Origin: Erpobdella octoculata
Taxonomy: Eukaryota > Annelida > Clitellata > Hirudinida > Erpobdellidae
Direction: 5' to 3'
DNA: 64,000 nt
NCBI GenBank assembly: GCA_963978895.1
Contig: OZ022238.1
Span: 1,593,059 to 1,657,058 of the forward strand
The stretch's first letter is position 1. Every line of letters starts with the position of its first letter. A program made the position numbers and the translations under genes. The notes under the pieces were generated by a model, which worked only from the letters and a program-made list of their open reading frames with translations, was not told the DNA's origin and did not search any database. Below, piece after piece: positions 42,724-53,417 of this stretch.

Positions 42724-43327
42724 TTACCAATGCTTTTATTAACTCGTCGGCTCTGTTTCTCTGTCTGTTTTTCTGTCTGTTTCTCTGTCTGTTTCTCTGT
42801 CTGTTTCAAATCTTGCAATCAATTTTTGAGTCACTTCCTGATGATAGATTTTTTTCAAATTTTGCATACATGCTCAAGATAGAAGACAATGCAATATTCA
42901 ATTATTAGTTTTACAATAAGTCAATTTATTGAGTTAATTTTCTTGAGGATTTTATCGAGGGGTTTCTTGAGGGTTTTCTTGAGGGTTTTCTTGACCACAA
43001 AACGCTAACCGACTGGCAGACTATTTTACCAAGTTAACACGAACCACACTCACTGACCGCGATTCTCAAGCGTGTACGAAATTTTCATGAAAATAGTTGA
43101 GATATTTAAATTCGATGCTTTTTGATGATATTTTTATTATTATTACCAATGCTTTTATTAACTCGTCGTCTCTGTTTCTCTGTCTGTCTGTTTGTTTCTC
43201 TGTCTGTTTCAAATCTTGCAATCAATTTTTGAGTCACTTCCTGATGATAGATTTTTTCAAATTTTGCATACATGCTTAAAATAGAAGACAATGCAATATT
43301 CAATTATTAGTTTTACAATAAGTCAAT
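42724..43327 (+). repeat. Local direct duplication of about 190 bp
   Basis: 42724-42925 and 43143-43327 are near-identical (TTACCAATGCTTTTATTAAC ... ACAATAAGTCAAT). They differ in the number of CTGTTTCTCTGT repeats and a few bases. The spacer contains three GAGGGTTTTCTT-type repeats. No gene. Confidence 0.85.
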
Positions 43328-43506
43328 AAATTTAGATAATTTTAATTAATTTCGATATTTTGATATAATTAAGATATTTCGACTTTAACATAAAATAAAA
43401 GAGTAATATAATAAAAAATTGATTGCAAAATTTGTGTTTTAATTACATATAAAAGCATTGGTTTTAAAAATTCGTTTTTAATTTACTTGTTATATATATA
43501 GATTGT

Positions 43507-43600
43507 TATTTGTCTGAATATATATTTATATATATGTGTATATATATGTATATATATATATGTATATATATGTATGTATATGTGTATATATATATATAAT
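43507..43600. repeat. (TA)/(TATG) microsatellite
   Basis: TATATATGTGTATATATATG-type low complexity. 43330-43900 otherwise shows nothing recognisable. Confidence 0.85.
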
Positions 43601-43900
43601 TGTTATTGGTCTTTTTCCTTTTTGGGGTTTCATTAAAAAAAGTAAGGTGGTTTGGGAGAGAAATTGGAATTAACAAAAGATTTGTTAGAACCGTGCGAAA
43701 TTCTACAAAGTGAGATAATTCAGTTTTTTGAGTCAAGTAAAAGATTATATTCAAGGAAGAATAATAAAGTTAAAATAAATTCGAGAAATATTGTGTTATA
43801 AATAACTTCGACTTTAACGTTACGAATCGCTAGAAAGCATATTCCTCTACGTTTACATCGATATCGTCTATACGACACATTACGTAAGCGTGACAGAATC

Positions 43901-44433
43901 AGTGAGTGAGTGAGTGAGTGAGTGAGTGAGTGAGTGAGTGAGTGAGTGAGTGAGTGAGTGAGTGAGTGAGTGAGTGAGTGAGTGAGTGAGTGAGTGAGTG
44001 AGTGAGTGAGTGAGTGAGTGAGTGAGTGAGTGAGTGAGTGAGTGAGTGAGTGAGTGAGTGAGTGAGTGAGTGAGTGAGTGAGTGAGTGAGTGAGTGAGTG
44101 AGTGAGTGAGTGAGTGAGTGAGTGAGTGAGTGAGTGAGTGAGTGAGTGAGTGAGTGAGTGAGTGAGTGAGTGAGTGAGTGAGTGAGTGAGTGAGTGAGTG
44201 AGTGAGTGAGTGAGTGAGTGAGTGAGTGAGTGAGTGAGTGAGTGAGTGAGTGAGTGAGTGAGTGAGTGAGTGAGTGAGTGAGTGAGTGAGTGAGTGAGTG
44301 AGTGAGTGAGTGAGTGAGTGAGTGAGTGAGTGAGTGAGTGAGTGAGTGAGTGAGTGAGTGAGTGAGTGAGTGAGTGAGTGAGTGAGTGAGTGAGTGAGTG
44401 AGTGAGTGAGTGAGTGAGTGAGTGAGTGAGTGA
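43901..44433. repeat. (TGAG)n tetranucleotide tract, 533 bp
   Basis: Uninterrupted AGTG/TGAG repeat of about 133 copies. On the minus strand it reads as LTHS repeats, extending an upstream frame artificially. Confidence 0.98.
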
Positions 44434-44439
44434 CGTGGG

Positions 44440-44904
44440 CTACTATAATATAGATTCGTTCGTAAAGACTTCGCTGCCGCTTTCAAGTGGTTTGGAATGG
44501 GCGAAACGAATCGTTGACCTCTATTAATTAGACCTTCTCGGACGAGTTCAGATTTTAATAAGTCATCAAACATGATATTTCCAGCATTTTTCAGGAACAT
44601 AATTTATCATACAAAACTTCTAATTCAATTTTTTTTTGGTAATTTGATCGTATCTCGAAGAAATATGGAAATGTAATCCAAGATTGAGGAAATCACGTTC
44701 ATTGTCATTAAATCATGTGCCGAGAGACTGATGTACATTTCTGACCGTATCTTTAATATGGAAGGGACCGGAATAGAGACTGGAAAGTTTTTTCATGATG
44801 ACGGATCTCTTGACTTTTTCCGTGTCATGAATAAAATCATCTATAACTTGTAGACAACTTTGAGTAAGCGCTTCGCCGTCAAAAATAACATTGGTGTACA
44901 CCAT
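44440..44904 (-). pseudogene. Penelope-like element fragment (probable)
   Basis: The minus-strand frame from 44904 (GPFHIKDTVRNVHQSLGT, one TGA) continues NERDFLNLGLHFHISSRYD, then after a frame change MFDDLLKSELVREGLINRG to 44440. The order of an E-x-x-(F/L)L-x-x-GL-x-F motif and a charged segment resembles the N-terminal part of Penelope-like reverse transcriptases. The reverse transcriptase itself is absent; the (TGAG)n tract begins where it would continue. Stops and shifts make it dead. Alternative: an unknown retroelement. Confidence 0.35.
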
Positions 44905-45059
44905 CTAGTGTTTCAGCTAACACATCTTAGGTTCGAGGTCCCATTAGGCGACAACAAGCAAGCACCGCAGATTTTCTGACTAGCGATGTTGGGTCAATCC
45001 AGTCGTGGCACGTAACTCCTCATATGGGAGAGCAAATCTATTTACGTTTTGAAGGGCTA

Positions 45060-45320
45060 AAAGAAGTTGGGAAAAAATGGAAAAGAGAAAATGAGCGACT
45101 GGGAGCGTGAACGGGAACGGGAGAGCAAGCGTGAGCGAAAACGGGAAAGCGACCGGGAGCGGGAAAGCGACCGGGAACGGGAAAGCGACCGGGAGCGGAA
45201 AAGCGACCGGGAACGGGAAAACTCTGCGGGAAAGCAAGCAGTGAAAGAAACGGGAGCAAGAGAGACAAACACTAGAAAAAACCTCTAAAAACCCCGGGCA
45301 ACGCCGGGTACCCCCGCTAG
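45060..45320 (+). mobile_element. CTAG/hairpin element, 5'-truncated
   Basis: Purine-rich CGGGAAAGCGACCGGGAG repeats (45110-45230) lead to AAACCTCTAAAAACCCCGGG, the CAACGCCGGG hairpin arm, TACCCCCG and CTAG|T. Its left boundary is uncertain; ACTAGCG at 44981 may be coincidental. Confidence 0.6.
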
Positions 45321-45790
45321 TGTCTTAATAAATATTTTATTGTATATCATACACAATTCAGTTTCATTTTAATCAAACTTACTTCTATAATTCTTGCTTT
45401 TATTGCTAGTCTTCTCATTATATCTTAATTTGTTTTGTTATATAAATTCGTTATTAAATTTTGATGTTTAGTCGCGTGAATGATTCTTTTTCTTATAAAG
45501 ATGTTTTTAATTATACCTTACAAGAGAGAAAAATGGCGAGCTACTTCTTGCGTTTCAATTTTTTGCGGATTTTAAAATTGATCGAAAAAAAATGTTTAAG
45601 CTGAAAACGTCTGGGACGATAATACAGACGGTAGTGCAGTTTTTGGAAGCCGTGCAACAAACTTGATCTCATCGGTAATCCGTCTTAATAAAGAAACATT
45701 ACTGATAATACGCAGCGTCAATAACAAGTCACGATTTTGTCGTCGCAGGTCGTCGCGAGTCATCGCAGATCTGCTGGGGTTGGCTACGGG
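45321..45790. other. Intergenic, no gene seen
   Basis: AT-rich sequence without a convincing frame, between a CTAG element and the next minus-strand exon. Confidence 0.4.
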
Positions 45791-46463
45791 CTAGGACCGG
45801 TTGCACATCTTCACGATGCACAGGCTTCTCAGTCTTCCTTCCAGACCGTTGCAGTTGTAAGAAATGCAGTCGTAATAAAGCATCCTGTATCTTTTCTTCA
45901 TTATTCTTCTGGCTGGGCTGCTTTCGCCGCACTGATTCTTCGGCTGCGGCGCTCCCTTCTCGCTCGTTCGGCTCGCTCTCGACTCAGGTTGACTCGAATC
46001 CACTACGCTTGTGTCTTCACCGTCCGTTGTCAAACTCCACGGAATGAAGACATTCCTGGTGGCGACCTGGAGAGGAGAGTGAACACTTCTTTCCTTGTCG
46101 AAATCGAAGTAGTCGGAAATCAAATCGAATTTTTTCGGCTTAGAAACAGTTCTTCTCTGGTATTTGTGCTTCTTCATTTCTTCGGTTGAATGACGCTCGG
46201 AACCTGATTTGTCGCTTTCCATTGTGTTGCCGAAAGAGGCGCTCCAACTGTTTCTAGAATGTAAGCTATCGAGTTTTGTTTCCGTTGCAGTAGAACCAGG
46301 ACTTTGCCATAGTGAGTCGACATCAGCTTCCTTGCCTGTTTCAATTGGTTGTTCTTCGTAGTCGTTGATGAGCTTTCCTCCTCCTCCTCTAAGTTTGTTG
46401 AACAGATCTGCAGAATGAACAACATTCTTATGGTTATATTTTACGGAATAAATGTGAAGATCG
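45791..46463 (-). CDS. Unidentified 223-codon exon, probably 3'-terminal
   Basis: The frame is open from an acceptor (TGAATTTTTTTTAG, exon begins at 46463) through 223 codons to TAG at 45791. It has no initiating ATG at its 5' end; the internal ATG at 46222 is only the first in a standard ORF search. The product is hydrophilic: a GGGG turn (about residue 26-29), acidic and Ser/Thr-rich middle, a basic stretch RRIMKKRYR near the C-terminus. It looks like an intrinsically disordered tail. Not recognised. The end may instead be a donor before the stop. Upstream exons were not found; a LINE lies 350 bp upstream. Confidence 0.45.
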
Positions 46464-46724
46464 CTAAAAAAAATTCAGAATAATAAATAATTCGCGTTAT
46501 TAAAACAGAAAAAATTATAATATTAGTGGAAAAATCCATACCCGTAATAAGGATTTTGCATTTAGGAAATGTTGTAATATTTTTTAATAAACTAAGCTCT
46601 TATACATTTTTTCCCCAAAAAAGTTTCTAACGTAGTCATAAGTACTTTTTCCAAAATTTTTCTAAAACTTCCTTCATATTTATTTTTTGGATTTTTGTGT
46701 GTGGAAAATCTTTGTGAGGTTTCA

Positions 46725-46739
46725 CCCCCCCCCCCCCCC
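46725..46739. repeat. C15 homopolymer
   Basis: Fifteen consecutive C, followed by GTAATTGACGCTCC; probably the remains of an R1-type transposon end. Confidence 0.9.
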
Positions 46740-46827
46740 GTAATTGACGCTCCTGGATTTGTGTATTGTCTTCATTCCAGAAAATTTCAAAAACTTCCAA
46801 CCAGTGGCGTCATATTTATTTATTTAT

Positions 46828-47865
46828 TTATTTCTCCAACAGAAGGACCCGTAGGCCACTAACACCGCGGGCACTCAGAAAATCGAAAATCCACGCCAAC
46901 AAATCGCCAGATATTCCATATTCTTTCAGTTTTGTCATCAGCTTTGTGTGTGAAACAGAATCAAATGCTTTCTGAAAATCAAAATAAATGATGTCAGTAC
47001 GTTCACAATTCTCTAGAGACGATGACCAATCATACACGCATTCAAGCAGGTTTGTACAAGTAGATTTGTGCCTTAGAAATCCATGTTGGTGATGGGAGAT
47101 GAGGTTGTGCGTGGACAAGTAAGTCAAAATGTTCTTGGTGATTACCTTTTCCATGACACGACAACAGGTACTTGTAAGTGAGATTGGCCTATAGTTAGAA
47201 GGGCAGCTTGTCGGGCCCTTTTTATGAATTGGAGAAATGCAAGCAATCTTACAATTTGTTGGCAACCTGCGCATCTTGAGAGACATATCGAAAATATGAC
47301 AGAGTGGGGCTACTAAACCGTGGGCGCAACGTTTTAGGATGATGTTTGGTATTCCATCAGGACCAGAGGAGCATGAACTTTTGAGACTTTTTAGGACTGA
47401 AAGGACAACATCGGGAGTAAAAGAGATCTTTTCCAGTAGTTCAGGTGTTCGGTTTTTAAAATTAGGATCTTTACCATCATCTACTGTAAACACTGTCGAC
47501 GTAAGATTATTTTTGCTGGTTGCAATGCTATTTATGGACGAGTGTGAAGATAGTTTTTTGTTTACGTATCTGTAGAAATTTCCAAGATTTTTTGTAGAGG
47601 TCAAATTTTGTTCTGTGTAAGACTGGGTCCTTTTTACAGCTGCCGCACATAATTTTGTGAATTTTTTGTATCTGTCTTTGTCTGTTTGTTCTTGGGTAAA
47701 TCGGTATTTCTTCCAAAAATGTAGTTTAGCCTTATACAGATGGCAAAGCACCTTTGATGTTCTGCCTAGTAATTTCGGAGAGTTGTGTGCCGCATAGTGG
47801 ACAGGGACAAAAGTTTCTATAGCAATATTTAGATAATGATTGAAAACATTCCAGCAGCTCTCCAC
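46828..47865 (-). pseudogene. LINE reverse transcriptase, N-terminal half
   Basis: Contains SSGPDGIPNIILK, ISPIHKKG, NYRPISLTSTCCRVMEKVI and motif A (YFDFQKAFDSVSH). It stops at FDFLSA, after which foreign sequence is read; motifs B and C (FADD) are absent. Confidence 0.85.
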
Positions 47866-48011
47866 GTCAAAGCAGTACTAAAAGAGAATATCCCATTTAA
47901 TATTGAGTAGAAAAACGTTTATTTCCTCAAAATTTGCTCTTTTGAAACAGTAGAAACTATGTTGTTTTTTCTCATCAAAAGTTAGGATTGAGTCATTTAT
48001 TTCAAACGTAA

Positions 48012-48506
48012 TCAAACAAAGTTCATGAATAATGTGTAGATTTCTCCATTGGGATGAGAGTGTTGTAGCCAATTTATGCCGGGCAGATTAAAATCGCCCA
48101 TCAAACACAATGTGTGTTTGGTTGAACAGATATTTTTTAAGCACTCTATACTGTCTATAGCATACTTGAGAGCTTCAGTGCCAAACCCCCCGCTACGATA
48201 ATAGGCTATAAATCTGCAGTGTATAGTATATAGACGTATGTCTACACATACAACCTCAATATGCCTAAAATGAACTGGAATTTCCACAAACTTAAAGGCT
48301 ACATCATTTCTAATTATGAAAGCTAAGCCGCCACCTCTAGTTTCTCTATCATAGCGACATGCTGAAAAACCTCTAGGAATAAATAAGCTGTTAAGATCTT
48401 CTTTTGTAAGCCACGTTTCGGTAACACAAAATAGTTCAGGCTTGTAATCTTCTAAAAACAAAGTAACTTCTTCAATTTTATTTTTGAGACATCTTAAATT
48501 GGTCAA
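48012..48506 (-). pseudogene. LINE endonuclease domain
   Basis: Apurinic-type endonuclease with FCVTETWL, YDRETRGGGLAF, IEVVCVDIRL and LCLMGDFNLPGINW. The start is set by the open frame; the first ATG-less part overlaps ORF1. The frame is lost near 48040; the linker to the reverse transcriptase continues in another frame (48072-47878) and meets a TAG at about 47880. Confidence 0.8.
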
Positions 48507-48525
48507 AGCTATGCGGCATCCCGGT

Positions 48526-49257
48526 TTAGTTTCGAAAGGGCTGACTCATCCGATCATCAGTTGGTGACGAAATCTGGCTCTGGCCGGTATTTTTCATACG
48601 TTCACGTCTTTCGCATCTTCTGAGGTAGTTTTGATGAGCCTGTAGTTTCGTGAGATCGCGATTAATGAAAACACGTTTTGTCCTTTCATCTTTAGACGAC
48701 CGAAGAAGCATCGAAGACTGTAACAAGTCCTCCACAGCCTCCGCGCTCGAAAGAGTAACGCAGATTAGTGGATGTGGTCTGCTTGGATCTTTACTCAATC
48801 GCTGGGTTTTCAAGATCCTTGGTTTCACTGTCAAATTTTTTTCAAAAAAATCGGCAACAAAAGTGGTGTCCGGAACTGCGGCATCAACTTCTAATCCTGA
48901 AATAATTACATTGCTGGCTCTTTTCTGTCTTTCTTCTTTTTCTTGCTCCTGCAACCAAAACGTTCGAGAAACCGTTTCCAGTAGAGTCGAGTTGTTCATA
49001 TGTGGGCCTGTCCCACCTTGGAGCTGGTTTGTTAGCTTTTCCAGTCTTTTTTCAATGATATCTACTCTAGAGGTGAGTAGTTCAACTCTAGAAGAAGTCT
49101 CCTTTGAGGATTCTTTTAGCACCTGGACAACGTTGTTCAGGAGCAATTCAAAGTTCTTATTCATATTATCCATCACTCTTGTCATATGTTCGTTGAATCT
49201 ATCCGTAATTTTTGTTAGTATTGATTCCAAATTTTTGAGAGAAATGGATTTAGCCAT
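48526..49257 (-). CDS. LINE ORF1 protein, 243 aa, intact
   Basis: Predicted RNA-binding chaperone of the LINE. An N-terminal coiled-coil-like region (about 5-85, LESILTKITDRFN ... VDIIEKRLEKLTNQ) is followed by an RRM-like segment (about 115-205, ASNVIISGLEV ... RVFINRDLT) and a basic C-terminus. The ATG at 49257 follows a non-coding leader. Its C-terminal part is shared with the LINE fragment in each array unit. It overlaps the start of ORF2 in another frame. Confidence 0.8.
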   Translation of the reverse strand: MAKSISLKNLESILTKITDRFNEHMTRVMDNMNKNFELLLNNVVQVLKESSKETSSRVELLTSRVDIIEKRLEKLTNQLQGGTGPHMNNSTLLETVSRTFWLQEQEKEERQKRASNVIISGLEVDAAVPDTTFVADFFEKNLTVKPRILKTQRLSKDPSRPHPLICVTLSSAEAVEDLLQSSMLLRSSKDERTKRVFINRDLTKLQAHQNYLRRCERRERMKNTGQSQISSPTDDRMSQPFRN

Positions 49258-49421
49258 TGTAAAACCGAAAGATCCAGCAAAAACGCCACTTCAACAAACA
49301 AAAGTCTCTCAAACAAACCAAAATATAAGTCTGATAAAAATACTCTAGAAACCAGCAAATAAAATCTGGTTAACAGAAAATTAGCAACGAAACCGCTACG
49401 AGAAACAGCTTGTTTACCCTA

Positions 49422-50085
49422 CAATATTGTGGGAAAAGGGAGGGCAATTTCCCTCACCCCCAAAGAATTTCCAAAAACTGTTTATTTTTTGGAAATAATA
49501 GCTGCAAAGATTATGAAAAAGTTTTTGGAAAAGTAGCTGTGAATACCCCCTCCCGGCCATCAGCGTTTTTGAGAACAAAAATGCAAAAGTTTTTGAAAAA
49601 AAAATTTTATAGAAAAGTAGTTGGGAACCAAGGCTAGAGCCATGCGTTAGCAATTAGGTAGTATGCATTGCATAATTTCACTTTACTGATTTGTATTTTA
49701 AAAAAAACATCGAAATTAAATTTTTGCACGGAGTATTTTTCCATTTTATCAGCGCAACTTAATAAAATTTTTACCCACACAGCAATGATCAAAGTTGGTC
49801 CGAAACTTCGAAACAGTATATACTTCATATAAGGGTTAGGCCAAAGTCAACACGGGCCAAGGCTATTGTTCCGAGTCGTGAGATTTGGTGCTTGCAGAAA
49901 CGAACAGGACCAAGCCTGGGATTTGTCTTTAAATTACTGACCGGGCCTAAAAAACTCGGTTCATTACTGGCTAGGCAAAAAAACTGGCGATGTTTCTTAC
50001 ACCATTAATAACCAGAGTTTAATGAAATATTTCAAGACCACATAGTAACTATACAAAACATTTAAAGAAAGAAATATAATATACA
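49422..50085 (+). repeat. R1 (hAT-like) repeat, left part
   Basis: Matches 60200-60830 in order (CTCCCGGCCATCAGCG, GTATGCATTG, CACACAGCAATGATCAAAGT, ACATTTAAAGAAAGAAAT). Interrupted at about 50086 by a LINE and continued at 51930. Confidence 0.7.
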
Positions 50086-50149
50086 TGTAACATGGCTTAA
50101 AGTGGTTCAGAAGATTAAATAGCCTGTGTGAGAACCACTACTGATTAAA

Positions 50150-51915
50150 AACCAATTTGTCCAAGCATCACTTTAAATTGTTCAATCGACTCAACAGAAA
50201 CTGCTTCTTCACTCAGCTGGTTCCAGGCTATTGATGACTCTGCTGCTGAAGAATCTCTGCTTAAATTTCCCCTCCGATTGTTTAAAGATCTTGTGCCTGT
50301 GACCCCGTAGTCTTACTCTATTTGCTGTCTGGAAGTATCTTGATGCTGGAATATTTTCTTTGTTTTTCATCAGCTTGAATGTTTCAATGAGATCTCCTCT
50401 GCTTCTTCTTATTTTCAACGTTGTTAAGCCACACTTGGACAACCTATCTGCATACTTTAATGCTTCAAATCCCTTAATCATTTTTGTTGCTCTTCGCTGA
50501 ACTTTTTCTAGAATTTCTTTGTCTTTTTTCAAGTGTGGGTTCCATGCTTGGACACAGTATTCTAGATGAGGCCAAACTAGAGTTTTGTACAGGTTCAAGA
50601 TAATGTTTTTTTTTCTCTGCTTACCACAGTTCTTTTGATAAATCTTAGCATTCTCTTTGCCTTGGCCGCAGCTGTCTGACATTGTCTTGATGGTTTCATG
50701 TCTTGGTGGATGATGATTCCCAGGTCCCTTTCTTCTTTTGTTGATCTCAGTTGTTTTCCTCCAAGTTGGTAGTCAAATTTCTTATTTCTTGCTCCTATGT
50801 GCATTACTGCACATTTATCAATATTGAAGAACATCTGCCAGTCTGTAGACTATTGGAATAATTTTGCTAGATCACTTTCTAATATCTTCGCTTCTTCCTT
50901 GTTGTTGACGTTTGCACATAGTTTTTGTCATCTGCAAACTTTGAAATCTTTGAGGCTTTACCATTGTCTATGTCATCTATGTAAATTATAAACAATAGTG
51001 GTCCTAACACTGACCCTTGTGGAACTCCACTTGTTACATCTACCCAACTTGAGACCGCTTTTTTTATCCTTACTCGTTTTCTTCTTTCTTTCAACCAGTT
51101 GGTGATCCATTTAAGTAATTTCCCCTGTATTCCGTATGCATGCAATTTCTTTTCTAGTCTTTTATGAGGTACTTTGTCAAAAGCCTTTGCAAAGTCTAGA
51201 TAAATTAGATCTATTGAGTTATTTTCGTCCAGATTTTTGTAAACATCTTCGAAGAAGTCTAGAAGATTAGTTCAACAAATATTTTCTTTTACAAAGCTAC
51301 TTTTTATGGCTTTTTATGTTTTTTAGATGCTCAACTATATTTCGTTTGACGATCTTTTCTAACACTTTGCAAACGATGCATGTTAGATTTACTGGCCTAT
51401 AATTGCTGGTCTCCCACCTATTACCTTTTTTGAATAGAGGTGTTATTATGGCGTCTCTTCAGTTTCTCGGCACATCTCCTGACATGATGGAATTGTTGAA
51501 TAAACTGGTCAAAATTTCTGCAATTACATGTCTCACTTCTTTCAGAAACTTTGGATGAATCTCGTCTATTCCTGGTGATTTGTCTTTTCGTAGTTTTCCC
51601 AGCAAGTCCACAACCATTTTTATCGTGATATGCAATTTAAGTCCTCTTTTGTAAGAACTGATCCAAAATAGTTATTGAGCATTTCTGCCGTAACTTCATC
51701 ATCGGTTATAATTTTGCATTGGTTGTTTTTTAGTGGCCCCACTTTGTCTTTTTTTTTTGCTTGCTTCGCATATAATTGTAAAAACTTTTGCTGTCAATCT
51801 TTATGTTTCGACTTAATTTTTCCTCATATTTTCTAATCGCCCTTCGGTTTGTCGCTTTTGCTAAATTCCTTTTTTTTAAATATTTATTCTTTGCCAGTTC
51901 CATATTTATCTGTCA
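50150..51915 (-). pseudogene. CR1-like LINE reverse transcriptase, decayed
   Basis: Minus strand from about 51915: a linker (FYNYMRSKQ), RT motifs [47 protein letters not shown] (motif A, near 51200), [15 protein letters not shown] (motif B, near 51020) and KFADD (motif C, near 50930), then the C-terminal region (ERDLGIIIHQDMKPS, LVWPHLEYCVQAWNP) to about 50209. At least four frameshifts or stops separate these pieces. Not the same family as the 46806-49257 LINE. Confidence 0.85.
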
Positions 51916-51929
51916 ATTGATTTATAAAC

Positions 51930-52110
51930 CATGAACCGTGAACAAGTGACCGTCGATGATTCACTAAGACACAGATTCTGTCCTGAAGCAACTCCACCTT
52001 CATAATTTTAATTTAAAGGTGTAAAAATTTATCTTAAAAAAAAATCCAAGGACACAAGCTACGCAAGTAATTCAATAATTAGTTAAAAAATATTTTTATG
52101 CCAAAATTCT
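51930..52110 (+). repeat. R1 repeat, right continuation
   Basis: Matches 60895-61065 (CACAGATTCTGTCCTGAAGC, AACTCCACCTTCATAA, GCAAGTAATTCAATAA), resuming after the LINE insertion. 52110-52290 shows nothing recognisable. Confidence 0.65.
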
Positions 52111-52341
52111 AATTCTCTGAAAAGTGTTATTCTTCTAAAGGGACAAATATATTATTAATGTCATTTTCATTGAGTTCAAAAAAAAACGGTGTCACTCATT
52201 TGTGACGAGGGGAAGTTTATTATGATTAACGACGTCACATTAAAAATGAACGAGACGATTGAATTTTGACTGTTTCAATAAAGGATACTTGTGAGCTATC
52301 AATCAATTAATATTTATTTGTATAGCGCTATTATATGGCGT

Positions 52342-52500
52342 TCAAAAGCGCTCAGACGTGAATTGATTAAACAGATATATTTTAAGTCCACGACGGAAAA
52401 CAGTGAGATAAGTAGATTTAATAATAGATGTAGGAAGAGAGTTCCAAAGAAAGAAACCATAGTAGGAAAAAGAGCGTTTAGCGAAAGAATGCTTAAGAGG
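52342..52500 (-). pseudogene. LINE ORF2 C-terminal remnant
   Basis: FLWNSLPTSIIKS and FRRGLKIYLFNQ are the usual C-terminal signature of L2/CR1/Jockey-type ORF2 proteins. It is followed by a 3'-UTR-like TATTTGTATAGCGCT (plus strand 52313-52327). It is joined tail to head with the SINE on the other strand. Confidence 0.55.
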
Positions 52501-52822
52501 GGCGATGGGACAGCGGTAAAAGTCTTTGACTTTTGAGCTTGGAGTCCTGGGTTCAAGTCCCAGGTAAGCAAAATCCCACATCGCGTATCTTCCTTGATCA
52601 AGGAGTTCACTCTGAATTCAGTCGATCTGAATGCCTCAGGTCAACTCAGCCTTTCATCCTCCTGTGGTAGTCAAATGAATACCGGTGGTTTCCCTGTGGA
52701 TAAATAAATCGATTGAGGCGCTGAATACGGCTGCCTGCATCGTAATGGTCTTGAAATCGATTCGTCGGTATAACACCACTATAATATCATCGGAATCTTT
52801 ATCTTTATCTTTATCTTTAACA
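52493..52822 (+). repeat. tRNA-derived SINE with (TCTTTA)n tail
   Basis: B box GGTTCAAGTCC at 52550-52560 within a tRNA-like head (CCTGGGTTCAAGTCCCAGG), a unique body, and a tail of four ATCTTT units (52797-52820). The A box is degenerate. Confidence 0.55.
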
Positions 52823-52865
52823 GTAAAGATACGAAAGTGACTAAGAGAGGAAGATTGAAGACCAT

Positions 52866-53226
52866 TGTTGAATTTGAATATTTAATTAATTTGTCTATTT
52901 TTAGTTCGTTGTTTTTTGTAGCGAGCCTGTGAGCCGCCATTGTTTTCTCGCCCTTGTGTTTTGATCGTCATTGAGAGTGTAGCGAGCCTGTGAGCCGCCA
53001 TTGTTTTCTCGCCCTTGTGTTTTGATCGTCATTGAGAGTGTAGCGAGCCTGTGAGCCGCCATTGTTTTCTCGCCCTTGTGTTTTGATCGTCATTGAGAGT
53101 GTAGCGTGACTGTGAGCCGCCTTTGTATTTAGTGTTTTATACTTATACATTTGTTAATTAATAAATTAGAGTACTCAAAACGACACATTAGTTTGTTATT
53201 TCGATCGGTTAGGTCGAAAGTTTACA
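52866..53226 (+). repeat. BEL/Pao 5' LTR, 361 bp
   Basis: Contains three 61-bp tandem units (52918-52978, 52979-53039, 53040-53100; each begins GTAGCGAGCCTGTGAGCCGC) and a partial fourth. AATAAA (53159-53164) lies in the 3' part. It should hold the element's promoter; no obvious TATA box was singled out. Confidence 0.95.
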
Positions 53227-53228
53227 TT

Positions 53229-53244
53229 TGGTGACCCCGACGTG
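53229..53244 (+). other. Primer-binding site
   Basis: TGGTGACCCCGACGTG starts 2 nt after the LTR; TGG complements the CCA end of a tRNA. The primer tRNA species was not identified. Confidence 0.75.
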
Positions 53245-53327
53245 ATTGTGTTCGTGTTTGAAGAAGCCCTCAATTGAAGTTTGAAGTCAATTGAAGATAG
53301 TTACCCGTGCTGAAAGAAACTAACAGT

Positions 53328-53417
53328 ATGGAGAAGTCTAATCTTGATGTTTTGCAGAGAAGTCGAAGACCACTTCGAAAACAATTGCTCCGTAAAATAG
53401 AAGAGACGAAACAATGA
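53328..53417 (+). CDS. Short leader frame, 29 codons, ATGA overlap with gag-pol
   Basis: ATG at 53328 opens a frame rich in basic residues (QRSRRPLRKQLLRKIEET) whose TGA (53415-53417) overlaps the ATG of the polyprotein (53414-53416). BEL gag proteins often begin with a similar basic, helix-prone segment (general knowledge), so this may be the out-of-frame N-terminus of gag or a leader used for reinitiation. Confidence 0.4.
   Translation: MEKSNLDVLQRSRRPLRKQLLRKIEETKQ

Larger units (their letters stand above)
46806..49257 (-). mobile_element. CR1/Jockey-like LINE, internally deleted
   Basis: Minus strand. In order: intact ORF1 (49257-48526), endonuclease (48506-48012), reverse transcriptase N-terminal half (47865-46870), then a short stretch GGCCTACGGGTCCTTCTG and an (AAATA)n-type tail (46806-46835). 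The polymerase catalytic FADD region is missing, so most of ORF2's 3' half was deleted while the 3' terminus was kept. Confidence 0.8.

Noticed and set aside
43899..44600. 233-codon frame with LTHS repeats
   Set aside because: About 177 codons are the (TGAG)n tract; only the first 56 codons may derive from a retroelement.
45729..45932. 67-codon minus frame overlapping the 45791-46463 exon
   Set aside because: Alternative frame of the same sequence; the long open frame with the acceptor is better supported.
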